Below, piece after piece: positions 23,701-49,856 of a stretch of 64,000 nucleotides of DNA. Source of the stretch: Rhyacophila brunnea (taxonomy: Eukaryota > Arthropoda > Insecta > Trichoptera > Rhyacophilidae); assembly GCA_022495005.1 (NCBI GenBank), contig JAGYXB010000106.1:1-64000 (forward strand), read 5' to 3'. The position numbers were made by a program, and so were the translations under genes. The notes under the pieces were generated by a model. It saw only the letters and a program-made list of their open reading frames with translations. It had not been told where the DNA came from and ran no database searches. Position 1 is the first letter of the stretch. Every line of letters starts with the position of its first letter.

Positions 23701-26700
23701 ACGAATATTCATAACTTATAAGAAAATATACATATAATGATCATTATTTTTTTTATTCTAATTCAATTAAAGTACTTCTGGAATATGTAAGAAAGGAATA
23801 AATATAATACAATTTTATATCTAAAAAAAATAAAATAAAAACGTAGTGTGGATTTGCATCCTTCTGCCTCCAAAGATATTTTGTTAAATGTGGATTTGTA
23901 TCTTATTTACGAGGGTGGGTCAATAATTCCTTAGAAAAAAGCATTAAAACAGTTTTTATTTTTGTATTTTTTTTTTATTTCTCAACATAATCTCCTTGGA
24001 GCTCAATACACTTGGTTAGACGTTTCTCAATTTTTTTTAAACCGCCAGAAAAATAAGTTTTCGGAAGGTCCTCAAAATAAGCATTTGTCCGATCGATGAC
24101 TTCTTCATTTGAAAAAAAACGTTGTCCACTTAGCCATTTTTTTAAGTTTGGGAAAAGGAAAAAGTCACTGGGGGCTAAATCTGGCGAATACGGTGGGTGG
24201 TCGACCAATTCGAACTTCAATTCTTCAATTTTAGCCATTGATCGTAAACATGTGTGAACACGGGCATTGTCCTGATGAAAGAGGATTTTTTTCTGTTTAA
24301 ATGAGGCCGTTTTTCTTCAATTTTGTTTTTTAGCTGGTCCAATAAAGATGCATAATAATCCCCTGTTATTGTTTTTCCTTTTTCCAAATAGTCAACGAAA
24401 ATAATTCCACGTGCATCCCAAAATACAGTAGCCATAACCTTACCAGCTGATTTTACGGTTTTCGCCTTCTTTGGACATGGTTCGCCTTTCGCAATCCACT
24501 GCTTTGACTGTTCTTTCGTCTCGGGAGTATAGTGGTGTATCCATGTTTCATCTACAGTCACAAAGCGACGAAAAAATTCATCCGGATTGCGTTGCATGAG
24601 CGACAACAGGGCTTTAGAGGCCACCACCCTATTGCGTTTATTGTCGACTGTGAGCAAACGCGCACCCATCTTGCAGAAATTTTTTCATGCCCAATTTGTC
24701 ATGTAAAATAGAAATGACGCTACCTTTTGAGATCCCTGTAACCTCAATTATCTCACTCAACTTTAATCTTCGGTCACTTAACACCATATCGTGGATTTTA
24801 TTGATCATTTCTGGTGTAGTCACCTCTACAGGACGTCCTGAGCGTGGTTCATCCTTTGTTGATGTACGACCACGTTTAAATTCATTTAACCAGTTATAAA
24901 TAGTTGCAAGTGAAGAAGCAGATATGCCGTGAACTAAATCCAACTCATTTTTTATTTCCTTTGCTGTTAACCCTTTTATATTAAAATGTTTAATAACAGC
25001 TCTAAACTCATTTTTCTCCATTTTTGTAAACAAGCAAATTTTTTTTTTAAATGTACGAGAAACACACAACAACCCGACCAATCTGATTGAAACTTCGCAG
25101 CATACTGAATCGGTAGTGCCGCTGCATGAAAACAAACCGCTTACAGTACTAGTCGCGCCACCTGTCGGCTTTTCTAAGGACTTATTGACCCACCCTCATA
25201 CCTAGCCAAAATAAAACAAATTAAAAGTTTAAAAAATTTATAGGTATAAATATAACAAAGCAAAACACATTTTTTTTTTGAATTTTATTATGTATTCATC
25301 ATCATCACCAGCCTGAATCTATTCACTGCTTAATGAAGGCCTCGCTAATCTCCAAGTTGATTCCACGTCTCTCGTCCCTGTGCATTGCGTTGCCAAGTTT
25401 TTCCGCAGAACTTTATCATTTCATCGATCCAGCGGCCTCTAGATCTACCTTGCGGATGTTTTGTACCTCTTGGATACCACTGGATAAATAAAGTTGTCCA
25501 ACGATTGTTCTTTCTTCGACCTATGTGTCCAGCCCATTTCCATTTGAGGTTTTTAGCAAACTATCACATCATTAATCCTTGTCTGTTCCCTTATCCACTC
25601 ATTCTTCTTTTTGTCCAATTGCGTTATGCCCAGCATGCACCTTTCCATGCCACTTTGTGCTACTCTAAGTTTCTGGAACTCTCTTTTACTTAGGGTCCAT
25701 GTTTCACACGCATGTGATTACGGAAAGTACACACTGGTTGAACACTTTGTACTTTAGGCACAGTGGGAGGTCATTTTTGAAGAAATTATTCAGGCGGCCA
25801 AAAGCACTCCAGCCTAGCTTTACTCTGCGAACAATTTCATCAAATATACATCCATCTATAGACACTTGTTGTGCCAGATAGATGTAGTTTTTCACCTGTT
25901 CGAGCTGAATACCATTGATGAGGATCTCTTTTTGGCCCGCAAAGCAGTTGAAAATGACTTTCTTCTTTGACACATTTATTTTCAAGCCTACTTTGTTGCT
26001 TACTCCAGCGAGTTCCTGCATTCTTCTTTGGAAGTCTTCTGAGTCTTGCAAACTACTATTTATTGTCATCGGGAAAGCGCAGATGACTCACGTATTCTCC
26101 ATTTATGGGGGCCCGCGTCATTTCAGTCAAGTTCTCTAAATAAGTCTTCAAGTGTAGCTGTAAATAGTTTAGGTGAGATTGTATCACCTTGTTGGACTCA
26201 TTTGCTGATAGGAAGTGCGCGATGGTTTATGGAGATGTTGTTGCGCTACTGTATATATTATTGAAAATATTTATATAGCGCCCGGGGATTCCTTGATTTC
26301 TGAGTGCATCGAGTATTGAAAATTGCTTTATGGAATCGAACCCTTTCTCATAGTCTATAAAACCCATGGATAGCGGCAGCTTGTATTCCTGTTACCGCTC
26401 TGATTTCTCTGATGACTTGGATATGGTCCATAGTGCTGTATCCTCCTCTAAAGCTCGTTCTCCTGGCTGGTTCTCGTCTAGTACATATTGCAGACGGTTT
26501 GAGAGAATTTTATCTTAGTGGATTATTGGATTTGCATCCTTCTGCCTCTAAGGTAGGTATGGCACTTGCATCTTTATTCTATGCATATCTTGGACTAGGA
26601 CTTTCATCTCTCTCCCTCTAATAAATAAAGCCTTTAGCATGACGATTCTTAAAAAAAATCATTTTCCCCAAAAATGGAGTTGCATCCATCTGCCTCTGAG

Positions 26701-27646
26701 GTACAGATATTATCAGGATTAAAATGAGACAAGTCCAATGGCACAAGACAAATAATGACACGTAGCATGTACACAAATACTACTAAAGTTCACAAATATT
26801 ATTGATTTAGTACCGTAAAGCAGCTAATATACACATGCCGATAAAGAGTAATCCGCGTATGAGTACACGTTATCAAATATGCGAGCTTCTGATGTGCTCA
26901 CTGTGGGGTTTCAAAAATTGGGTACAGTACGCAGGTATGGTATAAGGAGATATTCATTCATAAGCTGCATCCAATGTCCAGAAACGTGGCAGATACACTG
27001 TCATGCGATATCAGAGTTAGCTTTATGTCTTACCATGCTCTGCTATTATACTCGTATGCCATTTGCGTAGAAAAAAAAAGTTGTGGTCACACGTTAGAAG
27101 TGAAATTTCTTTGAGATAGGCGGTGACAAGATAAAGATATTGTTTTCTTGATTTATCGCCATCATAAATAATTGTAAATATACTAGAGTACTATATATAA
27201 GACAAGATTAGGTGTGTAATTTCTTGAGGTATTCCTGAGAATTTAAGAATGGATTGGCGACACCCAATTTGCATATCGGACTGGTTTCGGCACTCGAGAC
27301 TGTTCGCTGTCGAAGTCCGAGTCCAAAAATGTCTGCTTATTTTATAGACTATGAAAACCATTGGACAATGTTAAACATGGTAAATTTTTCGCAATATTAA
27401 AAGGAATTGGATTGAACTGAAAAGACAGATGGATAATACAAAATTTATAATATAACCGTTTTGTATTGCATCTCATTTTGGTGCTAAATTTTATTTCTGT
27501 TCCAGGACTGGACGAGGAAGGGTGGCTGGAGAGTTCTGATTTCGAGATCACACGTTCTGCCCGGCCAGTCAAATTATCCTCAACTTTCAGACAGATCTGT
27601 CGGTCCAGATTATGCCGAGAGGGGCTTCAAATCATCACCCATCTAA
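20784..27646 (+). CDS. NDUFB6: NADH:ubiquinone oxidoreductase subunit B6 (complex I B17), complete, 3 exons
   Basis: Exons 20784-21032, 21120-21221 and 27506-27646 join in phase 0 and encode 163 residues. Exon 1 carries G-G-V-K-P-M, R-E-R-E-R-L-I-G-M and W-L-K-D-Q-V-L. Exon 2 holds a single membrane segment (L-I-L-F-G-F-G-V-L-A) ending H-Y-Y-F-K-Y-N-Q-N. Exon 3 begins D-W-T-R-K-G-G-W-R-V and ends R-G-F-K-S-S-P-I. The order and the K-Y-N-Q-N|D-W-T-R-K-G-G-W junction match the insect subunit, an inner-membrane accessory protein of the complex I membrane arm. Exon 3 lies 6.3 kb downstream, past a block of transposons, and would be missed by a local search; an unrelated open frame overlaps it in another phase. 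Divergent from NDUFA5. Confidence 0.95.
22311..22533 (-). mobile_element. tRNA-derived SINE family 1, copy 1
   Basis: The minus strand has a tRNA-like head with a perfect B box GGTTCGAATCC (22490-22500 region) followed by a unique body. It ends in a hairpin with CCTCCAC/GTGGAGG arms (22342-22358). A second copy is at 49178-49405 with the same order of parts. The head does not fold as a functional tRNA because no acceptor stem closes it. Confidence 0.8.
22730..23484 (-). pseudogene. Old mariner transposase remnant
   Basis: The minus-strand start M-S-N-I-E-L-R-A-V-I-K-F is at 23484. After stops and shifts come a helix-turn-helix region (K-T-M-I-Y-K-W...G-R-P-S-D-V), then G-D-E-T-W-V-Y-H-Y with the first catalytic Asp, and K-V-M-A-T-V-F-W-D. 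A degraded tail near 22740-22780 resembles C-I-x-x-x-x-D-Y-I-E-K. It is related to but more decayed than the mariner at 23908-25200. The second and third catalytic Asp are not recoverable. Confidence 0.8.
23908..25200 (-). mobile_element. mariner element, full length
   Basis: The 1289-bp element at 23910-25198 has TIRs beginning (C/T)GAGGGTGGGTCAATAA and is flanked by TA (23908-23909, 25199-25200). Length, TA target and transposase are all typical of mariner. It lies inside the outer TIR pair and inside NDUFB6 intron 2. Confidence 0.95.
23975..25021 (-). pseudogene. mariner transposase, DD34D type, broken by two frameshifts
   Basis: It starts M-E-K-N-E-F-R-A-V-I at 25021. The N-terminal paired-like HTH domain includes I-Y-N-W-L-N-E-F-K-R-G-R and G-R-P-V-E-V. 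The catalytic core has V-D-E-T-W-I-H-H-Y, H-Q-D-N-A-R-V-H and P-P-Y-S-P-D-L-A-P-S-D; the second and third Asp are 34 residues apart. It ends G-D-Y-V-E-K at 23975. The frame shifts once near 24675, in an AAAAAA-TTT run, and again near 24287, in an A7 run. Otherwise it reads open, so it is young. Both breaks being in homopolymers leaves room for assembly error. Confidence 0.92.
25285..26510 (-). pseudogene. RTE-type LINE fragment (reverse transcriptase C-terminal part)
   Basis: Minus-strand blocks in several frames read, in order: G-(Y/F)-I-D-Y-E-K-G-F-D-S near 26350; a Q-Q-G-D-T-I-S-P-like segment near 26190; G-E-Y-V-S-H-L-R-F-P-D-D near 26070-26100; then G-L-K-I-N-V-S-K-K-K; and a C-terminal tail with G-H-I-G-R-R-K-N, R-G-R-W-I-D-E-M-I and A-F-I-K-Q near 25325-25560. 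The tail is followed by (ATG)n repeats at about 25296-25310, typical of RTE 3' ends. The catalytic F-A-D-D has become F-P-D-D and there are several shifts. Inactive. Confidence 0.82.
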
Positions 27647-28880
27647 TTATATTATTTTTATTTTCACCCCTCCATTAAGTGATTTCTTCAACAGTTTAGT
27701 GTAAATAATTTTGTGTTATTAAAATATTCTATCGTTTATTGAGTTTTCAATTGTCCTCAGGGCCACCTTATCCCTAAGGCGCAATAGGCAGAGTGCCTAG
27801 GGCCTATGAAAATTTTAGGGCCCACGAATCTTTTAGTGTCTTTGATATTTCACCTGAAAAAATAAATACATAAACAAAAATCAAAATGAACAATACTTGC
27901 CAATTTAAAATGTTTATTTATATATCCTTACTGATATAGTAGTAATCACGGAAATGTGTGTCCTTCCAGTTAAATGTTAACTCTGTGACATATTTTATGC
28001 ACAAATTTGTAAATTATGTCGTTGAATGAAAGTGATGAAAGAAACAACATTCGTTGCTGCCCCATTATTGTTCTAAAGGAGCCCGTAAAAAAGCATCAAA
28101 AATTGCAGATTGCCGATACAATTGCCAAAAAAATGGTGAAACTATTGCTCAGTCGCTGGGCAATGTATGACTCGTCATCAATGTCGGGCAAGTGAGGCCG
28201 ATGTATTTTGTGCGTACACGTGATTTGGGATAAAGCACAACAGTCGACAATGAAGTTTCCACAGCATATATTATCATCCTAAATAATCACATAGACAAAT
28301 CCAAAATAAAAGAAGGATTTGGATCCAGTTTTTCTTAAACAAAGGTGAAACAATATGTAATATAAACCAGGAATTAGTTTTGATAATTATTTATTTCAAA
28401 ACTTTACAAGAATGTTAAAAATTGACTTTTAGTAGGTATTTACTAAATATAAGTGGTGTGAAGAAAAAGAAAGTAGATCCAGTTATGACGAAAGCAAGAC
28501 CGATTACTACAATACTACCAATCACTTTTCGATTTTGGGCAACTGGACACTCATACAGGAGTTAAATGTATTTATTCAGGGTGTTCAACTCTTCAATTGC
28601 TCACATTGTTCCAGATCTGTTACACAGTATACACAAATACTGAAATATTTTGCAGCTCCCTGGCAGGAGCTCCAAGGCCCCCTAGGGGGTTGCGCCCCTC
28701 AGTTTGAGAAGTACTACCCTAGATACATAATTTTCATTCATAATAGGTATGTTACACTAAAAATATTACAATCATCCTAATAGAAATTAATGATACTTCA
28801 AAAACATATAGTTTGACATTCTTCGACTACAAATTTTAGCATTTAGCACACAAAATTATTGAGAACCACTGGGATCACCC
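27647..28880. other. 3' flank of NDUFB6 and hAT-like end fragments
   Basis: After the NDUFB6 stop comes probable 3' UTR. The words CAGGGCCACCTTATCCC at 27759, GGGGCGC/CAGTTTGAGAAGTACTAC near 28690-28725, and TTGAGAACCACTG ending near 28870 all resemble hAT termini. I could not pair them into one element with a target duplication. No transposase domain was recognised between them. Confidence 0.4.
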
Positions 28881-31298
28881 TACATAATACTGTGTAATAT
28901 CTAAAAAATCTTTATCTTGGGATTATTGCATTTATTGATTTATGACTCGTGTCAGTAATAGGTAGGTACCTACATTTAGCAACATTGATAAAATATTTCT
29001 TTCTCCTTTAAAAAATGTTCAATAATAGATTAGAAAATATTTATTATTTATTACCCATCATTATTGTACCTAATAAATGAATATATTTATCTATAAAATT
29101 TAAGAGATTTCAGCTAGAATTAACGATCAAATAATTTGTGGTCCATGGTATATAAAAATCAATGATTTCTCAAAAAATGGTGCGAGTATCAAAAATTATC
29201 CAGGCCTTGTTATTGGCACGTTCGTAACAACTATCTACAGAAAACAACCTCCATGATGGGTGCCTAGTAGGTGAGCGGAGGCGTATCTAAGCACACGTGC
29301 CATATGTGGCAGTGAGTTTTATTGGCACGCGAAAGATTAGTATGTAGGTATACGAAATCAATAATTTTATTAATGTATTTAATAAATTATGTAGAAAAAA
29401 CAATTAACTTATTATATAAAATAAGTGTTATGTTAAAAGTTATTCAAATATTACTAGATATGGAAAACCATTATTAGTGATGAAGAATATAAAATCAGTA
29501 TGGTTGACAGGCCTAATTAGATCAGCAGTCTTGCAGACCCAACCAGATTCAACGATCGTCGTGAGCAATTGTTGACTTTAAATAGCAATTTCACAGAACA
29601 AACATTCACCTATCAACTCAATCGTGTTGGCGCTTGATTTGATTGGTTCATAATAGTAATCTAGTGTGAACAATCGTAAGTAAAGCAACAAATGAAATTT
29701 AGACAACTAAAGAGTTGCTGATTGTATTTACTAGGGTATATACTATTTTTGTTTTGTATTAAATTATTGTCTGTTAAAATAATGAATAAAGTCAGGCAGT
29801 CTTCATTATGTAAACGTCAAATTTTTGCTATTATGTCAAACGCAAGACAGGACACGCTGCCACGCATAGCTTGAGCAGCCACTCAAGGTTAATTCGGATA
29901 TTTTCATGCATTCTCGGTAATCTTCTCCGTGATTGTGAACTCAAATAGGAATTGTTTGAATTCACTCACGATTACAGGGAACGACTCTAAGGTGACTTTT
30001 CACTCATCGGGGGTGACCGTGACGGACGGTTGGCCTGAGAATCTGCCAATGTAATTTGAGCTTAGGCTCCTTTCACAGGAGACACCTGTGTGCAGATAAT
30101 AGAAACCACTGTGTCTGTCAGAGCCACACTTTATTTTGAGTAGAGATATTTCAGATATTTGCTGTTATAAGTCTGTTAATGAGAAAATATTGTATTTATA
30201 TTCTTTTTTACCAGGTAGGTATGGTGTCATTTTATATGTTTTCAGATTAACAATTTGTCAAAATTTTAATGAGCATATTTTGTATTGATTGAGGTTTCCC
30301 CACAAACCGAAGTGGTTGATATTTTTTTGAAAATATTAACAGATTTATACAATTCTCTGTCTATTATACAAAAATAAATAAATAATACATAGAAGTAGGT
30401 AAATTTAATTGCTTTATAATATTTCACGAACCGGAATCCAATATTTAATTTTCCCACGAGATGGAGTGATAATGTCAGGGAATTCACGAACCAGAACTGG
30501 GCTCCTTTCATTTCGAGCCCTGTTTCCCTAGTATCTTTCTTTAGTTTTTTTTTAGTATCGATACACGAGCAGTAACATAAAGCAAACTGCATTGATTTTT
30601 TGTGATTTTTCACCAGTATGTATAATTTTAAGTGTTTTGAAATAAGATATTTGTGTGTAGGTATTTGAATACATGTAGGTACAAACATCGCATTTATATA
30701 GTTTTCACCAGTATCGATGTATCAATTTATGTATTTTCAGAATTCTATCATGTATTTATATAAACAAACATCACATTTCAATGGGTTTTCATCAGTTTGT
30801 GTTTCTACGTAGGATACACAAAAATCAATAAACAATGCTATCTGTAAATATTATAATGTTATTCCTGATTTTCCATTTCCCTAATAATAGACGTTGCCAT
30901 CCAATATTAAAAATATGTGATTCCATTTTTGGCACGTAAGCATAAAAATGTTCACCATTGCTGTATTAAGGTAGATTCCATACAAACTTACGGTCCGGTA
31001 TTCGATAGTACCAAGTAAATAAATGACTAAAAATAATTATTTGTTGGCAACTACTTTCTGAAGCACCTACACTTAATTACCTACCAAAAAGAATTTCAGT
31101 AGCCAATAATATATTACGTTATTCGCGGTGTTTATACAATATCCTGATTCACAAATTATTTCATAATGACAAAAATTGATTTCCACTGATTTATGTAATT
31201 TCTAATATATTTGAGTAGGTACCTACCTTTACCTATGTAACTACCTATGATAATATTATTATTATTTTGATACACCCAGTATTATGTTGTAGTGTTGT
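28881..31298. other. Gene-free AT-rich stretch
   Basis: No exon, RNA gene or bounded element recognised. The open frames present are low-complexity and overlap on both strands. Confidence 0.4.
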
Positions 31299-33305
31299 AC
31301 CGACAGAATGTTGCCAACCGTACTATAGTTATAGTACGCCCAAAGTACTATAATTTTGAATAGGTATCGGAAAAGGTCAAAGAGATTGGATGGTGCCCAC
31401 CGGAACACAAAATTAATGGAAAATGGGTGTGGTATAACAGGAGATCTCGAGTGTGGAAAAATATGGAATAAACACGACTTGTTAAAGAATGTGCTATTAT
31501 CGATAGTTACCTACGTAATATTATATCGTATCATATAGTTAGGTACCCTAATATGCATTTTAGTTTCAATCTTTGAGAATAGTCGACGCGGTTTTTTTAC
31601 TTGGGGTTATGGCGGCGAGGCCATAAACTACCCTGCTTCAGAACATTGGTCCATGGCGATGGCTTTTACATCATACCTATTTATTAATCTGTTCTGTGGT
31701 ACCCACAGAGAGAACACATAGATGTCAGTCTGAAGCAATTTTGTGAGCCCAAATACTATAATAATGAAATTAGGTACACTTTGCCGCAAATGGGCTGTAA
31801 TCGGACTCGGACACCCCGCTGAGAATTTTTTAAATCGATACTTAGCGTGCAATGATAAGCGTAAGTACCTATTTTCATTATGAAAAATTTCCGCAATAAA
31901 AACTTTATTAGAATTGAGGGTAAGAAAAGATAGGATTTTATTTTAATAGTACCTAATACAAAAAAACATCTATTTTGAAACTTAGTTAGGTAGGTACCAA
32001 TAATTTCTTTAATCTCTTTGGAGTTCAAGTTTTATTTATGGATTTTTCATTTATATATACTTACCTATAATTTCGGTATTTCCGTACCATAATTTGGTTC
32101 GAAGTAAGTGTACAGTAGAGGTGAGTTGGAAATACTGTCACCAGTTTGTGTATTCAAGTTTCGGATGAAACTACCCATACTCAGTATGTGTGGCCCAATA
32201 AACTTATTCAAAAAAACTTGTGATGATATCATCGCGAGTCGCTGTTCTGTGCACTCGCCAGTTGGTAGACTTCCAACACTATTGACGTAAATGCGCGTGA
32301 ACGAGATAGCACTTGAATATAGGTACCTATATTTTAAATTCTAATTTATTAGTCTATTGCGTTCGAATGTATGAAATAATAGGTCATTGGTGAGATGACG
32401 CACAAGCTTAGGCTTCTTATATGACCGCTCAAAACATGTTTAAAATTTTTAAAAAATCACTGTTATTCATTTTTGTTAAAAAGAATTTGTAACCTAACAG
32501 AAAAACATCTCATAAATTTACAATGTGTTTAAAATTTTATAATAAATGGGACTTTTCGAGAAGCGAAGCTCAGCGTATTTTTAGCGATTCTAATGAAGCC
32601 GATACACAGTCTGAGTTCCCTGAGCCGATATGTATTTCAAATACTAATAAGGAGTTGGTTTTAGTTTCAGTTGAGTATGAAACTTTTGTCGTATACGTAC
32701 GCCAAACGCTCTATATAGTACCTATTCCAAATACTAGTAAGTATTTTATAACAAGTTTCTATTCTAAGTATTTTTTATACTGGTAGTAAGTAGGTATAGG
32801 TATAGTCTTCAAAATCGACCAGTTTTCTCAACTCTAGTGCACAGACCTACAAACTTATCTAAAGAATGGATAGGTGAGCCACCGTCGAACATAACCCAAT
32901 CAAGACTCGCGGCTGGACAGAATCTGACATTCGAATGATGTTTATGGCGTCCATATGGTAGTTTGTAGTTCCATTTTTGACCGATCTTTAGATAAGTTTG
33001 TAGGACTGTAGGTACTATTGATATACCTACTATAATTTCGTAATAGAGGAAAATTTGATGAGCCGAGAAAAAAAATGTTTGAGGTAAAAAAAAAACCTCG
33101 AAACGAAACAGATTTTCTTAGATTCACCAGTATTTTTTTTGAACGGAGGAAGTTAAAATATATGAGGCTTAATTTCTTAAATTCCGTTACTTTTTTGTGA
33201 TAAACAAAAAAACCTATACGTTTTCAATCGAAGACAATGCGTACTATATTTTTTGAGATCGCGTACTATAATTTGATGACAAAAAGATGGTAACACAGCC
33301 GACAG
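31299..33305. mobile_element. Longer relative of the 1514-1727 hAT-type MITE
   Basis: The left end AATGTTGCCAACCGTACTATAG (from 31307) and right end GATGGTAACACA (to 33297) match the two ends of the MITE at 1514-1727. Flanking 8-mers are ACCGACAG (31299-31306) and GCCGACAG (33298-33305), one mismatch. At about 1990 bp it could be a decayed larger copy. Short frames at 31356-31538 and 32523-32786 are not recognisable as transposase. It contains MITE family A copy 2. Confidence 0.55.
32842..33008. mobile_element. MITE family A, copy 2
   Basis: Inverted ends of about 24 bp (CAGACCTACAAACTTATCT at the left and its near-inverse ending at 33008) enclose an interior shared with the copy at 1339-1509. 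TA follows the right end; the left TA is lost. Confidence 0.7.
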
Positions 33306-33509
33306 CTGCCAACACAGGTAGGCAAGTTGGCAAGGGTCGAGGGGGGTTATACAATACGTGCAGAGTCGCAATCCGAAGTTAGCTTGCCATTTTGCATGTG
33401 TCAAAAAATAAGTGCCCGCTTAAAATATTCCGATAGGATACGTGATATAAAATTAATGACGTGCTGTTGAAGTTACAGTGAATCTTTAGTGTTATTTAAA
33501 TATCTTAAA
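33306..33509 (+). promoter_or_regulatory. 5' flank and leader of the p38 gene
   Basis: About 200 bp between the end of the hAT-like element and the p38 ATG. No TATA box is evident. A further non-coding 5' exon upstream cannot be excluded. Confidence 0.35.
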
Positions 33510-47733
<14,224 letters not shown>

Positions 47734-49177
47734 ACGTTTGAAATTTAAGACATAGAATTAGAATATTTATATTGTTATGCATTACATATTTAACAGTAGT
47801 CAGTGTGATCCGAGCGCTATGGAAAAACTACTGAAAATTTAATTGTTATCCTGCAAATTGTGTATTTTTATGTGAATGTTAATTGCTTATGAGAGACCAG
47901 CGACGGTTTTTATTATTTTTACCATATTTTATGGCATTCTCTAAAATACTATACAAGAGAGTAGGTAAGCCATATAAAGATTAAGTCCATATTTTTATGT
48001 ACAAAAGCTATCGATTTTATGGATGAATGCAAAACGTCAACAATCAATAATATTATTTAACTCATTAATAATTATTTTCATGTGTAGAATTCATCGGTCA
48101 CATTTTGGTTTTGTGTGAAAACACGTGTGTACTGTATATTATGGATTTGACATTTAAAAGGAAAAATAATCACATACAAATATGGAATAATTCAGGCCCA
48201 CCCCAAAGGTAATTATGATATGACATTTGAATTATTATGAATGCTATAATGGTTACAATAATCGTAAAGTGTAGTTGTAAAGAAAAAAAATAATTACGTG
48301 GATTGGTGTGGGATAGGAAGGGGAGGGGATTGGGATAGCGCCAATTAGCTTATTCAATGTAGAACCTTTTGATTTTAAATGCTTAAGGAAGGAATATAGT
48401 TGGCTAAGCTAAAGCAGATGTTTTACATTATTGGTGTACATTTCGTTCTACTATAGTTTTATGGCAGTTTTTTGAAAGTCTGCTGGGAGGATATCCTTGT
48501 GAAGGGCGGTAGTCACTGATCTTTGAAAATTCTAATAGCATTAATGAAAACAATAAAATATGTTTTTAGCCTTACTCTAAATTCAGTTATCGTGCAATAT
48601 GCATTTCGCGCATATACAGGAACCTGACATTATCCATAACATGTTTTTGAGTTCTATTTTTGACAATTATTTTTTTGATAACATTTTGAGCCGTTTACAA
48701 ATCAATGTGATATTATAATAAATTTGCTGTTACTTATTAATTTACATACCAACTTTTTTCACGACTGTGGTCATGGATTAGCAGATTGAGCGACATCTGC
48801 TAGTGAAGCCTTCAACTCAGGAAGAAAAATTTGAACAGGCAAAGATATTCACCCATTACTTATAATTACAGTTGCATGGATTGTATAAATATTTGATGAA
48901 ATCACCGCTAATCGTCTGTTTTGCAAAAACATCATTGGATCAAAAGTACATTTATCTTCTTCATTTTTTTCAAAATAATAAATACCGAATAGTGCCTTAA
49001 CATTCGATCTCAAGGTGAATCCAAAAACCCCATCCACCATAATATATATTGATATATTTCAGTTTAATGGTATTCGCCTATGTTGCGATATTGGTCTCAA
49101 ATGAAATCCGGTTGTCAACTACCGTAAGTAACAAATTTATTGTTCTGAGTTACATTATTATTGTGGCATCCATTTCG
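47734..49177. other. p38 3' flank
   Basis: The probable 3' UTR of p38. Candidate polyadenylation signals include AATAAA near 48553 and 48718. No other exon recognised. Confidence 0.5.
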
Positions 49178-49405
49178 ACCATGTCTGATCCTAATAGGAT
49201 CATATAGGCCTCCACAGAGTGGAGGTTTTGTATTGACAGATTTTGTTTTTTACGAGAAATGGATGTCAGCCACTTGGTCAACCTATTAGTCAATCTCATA
49301 CACAAATTGAAAAAACAATATGTGTACTTGCCAGACCCAGGATTCGAACCTGGGACCCACGACGCAATAGGCCAATGCTTAAGCCGCGCGGCCATCGTGG
49401 GATCC
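49178..49405 (-). mobile_element. tRNA-derived SINE family 1, copy 2
   Basis: Same architecture as 22311-22533: a minus-strand tRNA-like head with B box GGTTCGAATCC, a shared body, and the CCTCCACAGAGTGGAGG hairpin at 49209-49225. The two copies lie about 27 kb apart, one inside an intron and one between genes. Confidence 0.82.
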
Positions 49406-49856
49406 ATACCATTTGCAAACAGTGTTTTCCTAAAGATAAGAAATGTTAATAGTGTTAAGTTTTAATAAATTGTGAAGTGCGAATTCACATTCATAATTTT
49501 AAAAGGAGAAATTTATTGAGATATTTAATAATAGATCTTTAAGTTTTGACAATTAAAGTTAACCTTTAACCTCAGCGGTATTTTTATATTTTATAAAATT
49601 ATATAATATGTAATACATACAAAACTTTTCAAAGGGTTCAAGCGTTTACTTGGTGGTAAATCATATTTATATATGACACGTGTTTCGTTTTCCTGTAAAC
49701 ATACCTGATTATATTATAATATTGTTTACTAACACCACTGATATATACCTGTATATAGTTTTTTTTGACCAATGACTCTTTTACATCTCATCCCTAATTA
49801 ACTCCTGATCGGAGCAAATATTATCCGAAGCAGTCTTCTAATGAGGATTATTTACT

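Larger units (their letters stand above)
23617..26712. mobile_element. Outer TIR element (or MITE cluster) hosting nested insertions in NDUFB6 intron 2
   Basis: A 33-bp inverted pair with one mismatch lies at 23617-23649 and 26680-26712 (core ATCTGTACCTCAGAGGCAGA), with TA at the outer edges. Two further end-like copies in the right-end orientation are at 23850-23877 and 26527-26555 (ATTTGCATCCTTCTGCCTC). The interior is largely occupied by a mariner (23910-25198) and an RTE fragment, so the original host element was probably short. It could equally be two or three adjacent MITEs of one family. Confidence 0.65.

Noticed and set aside
27466..27678. 70-codon plus-strand open frame overlapping NDUFB6 exon 3
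   Set aside because: It is in another phase. The true frame begins after the CAG at 27503-27505 and encodes D-W-T-R-K-G-G-W, continuing NDUFB6 exactly.
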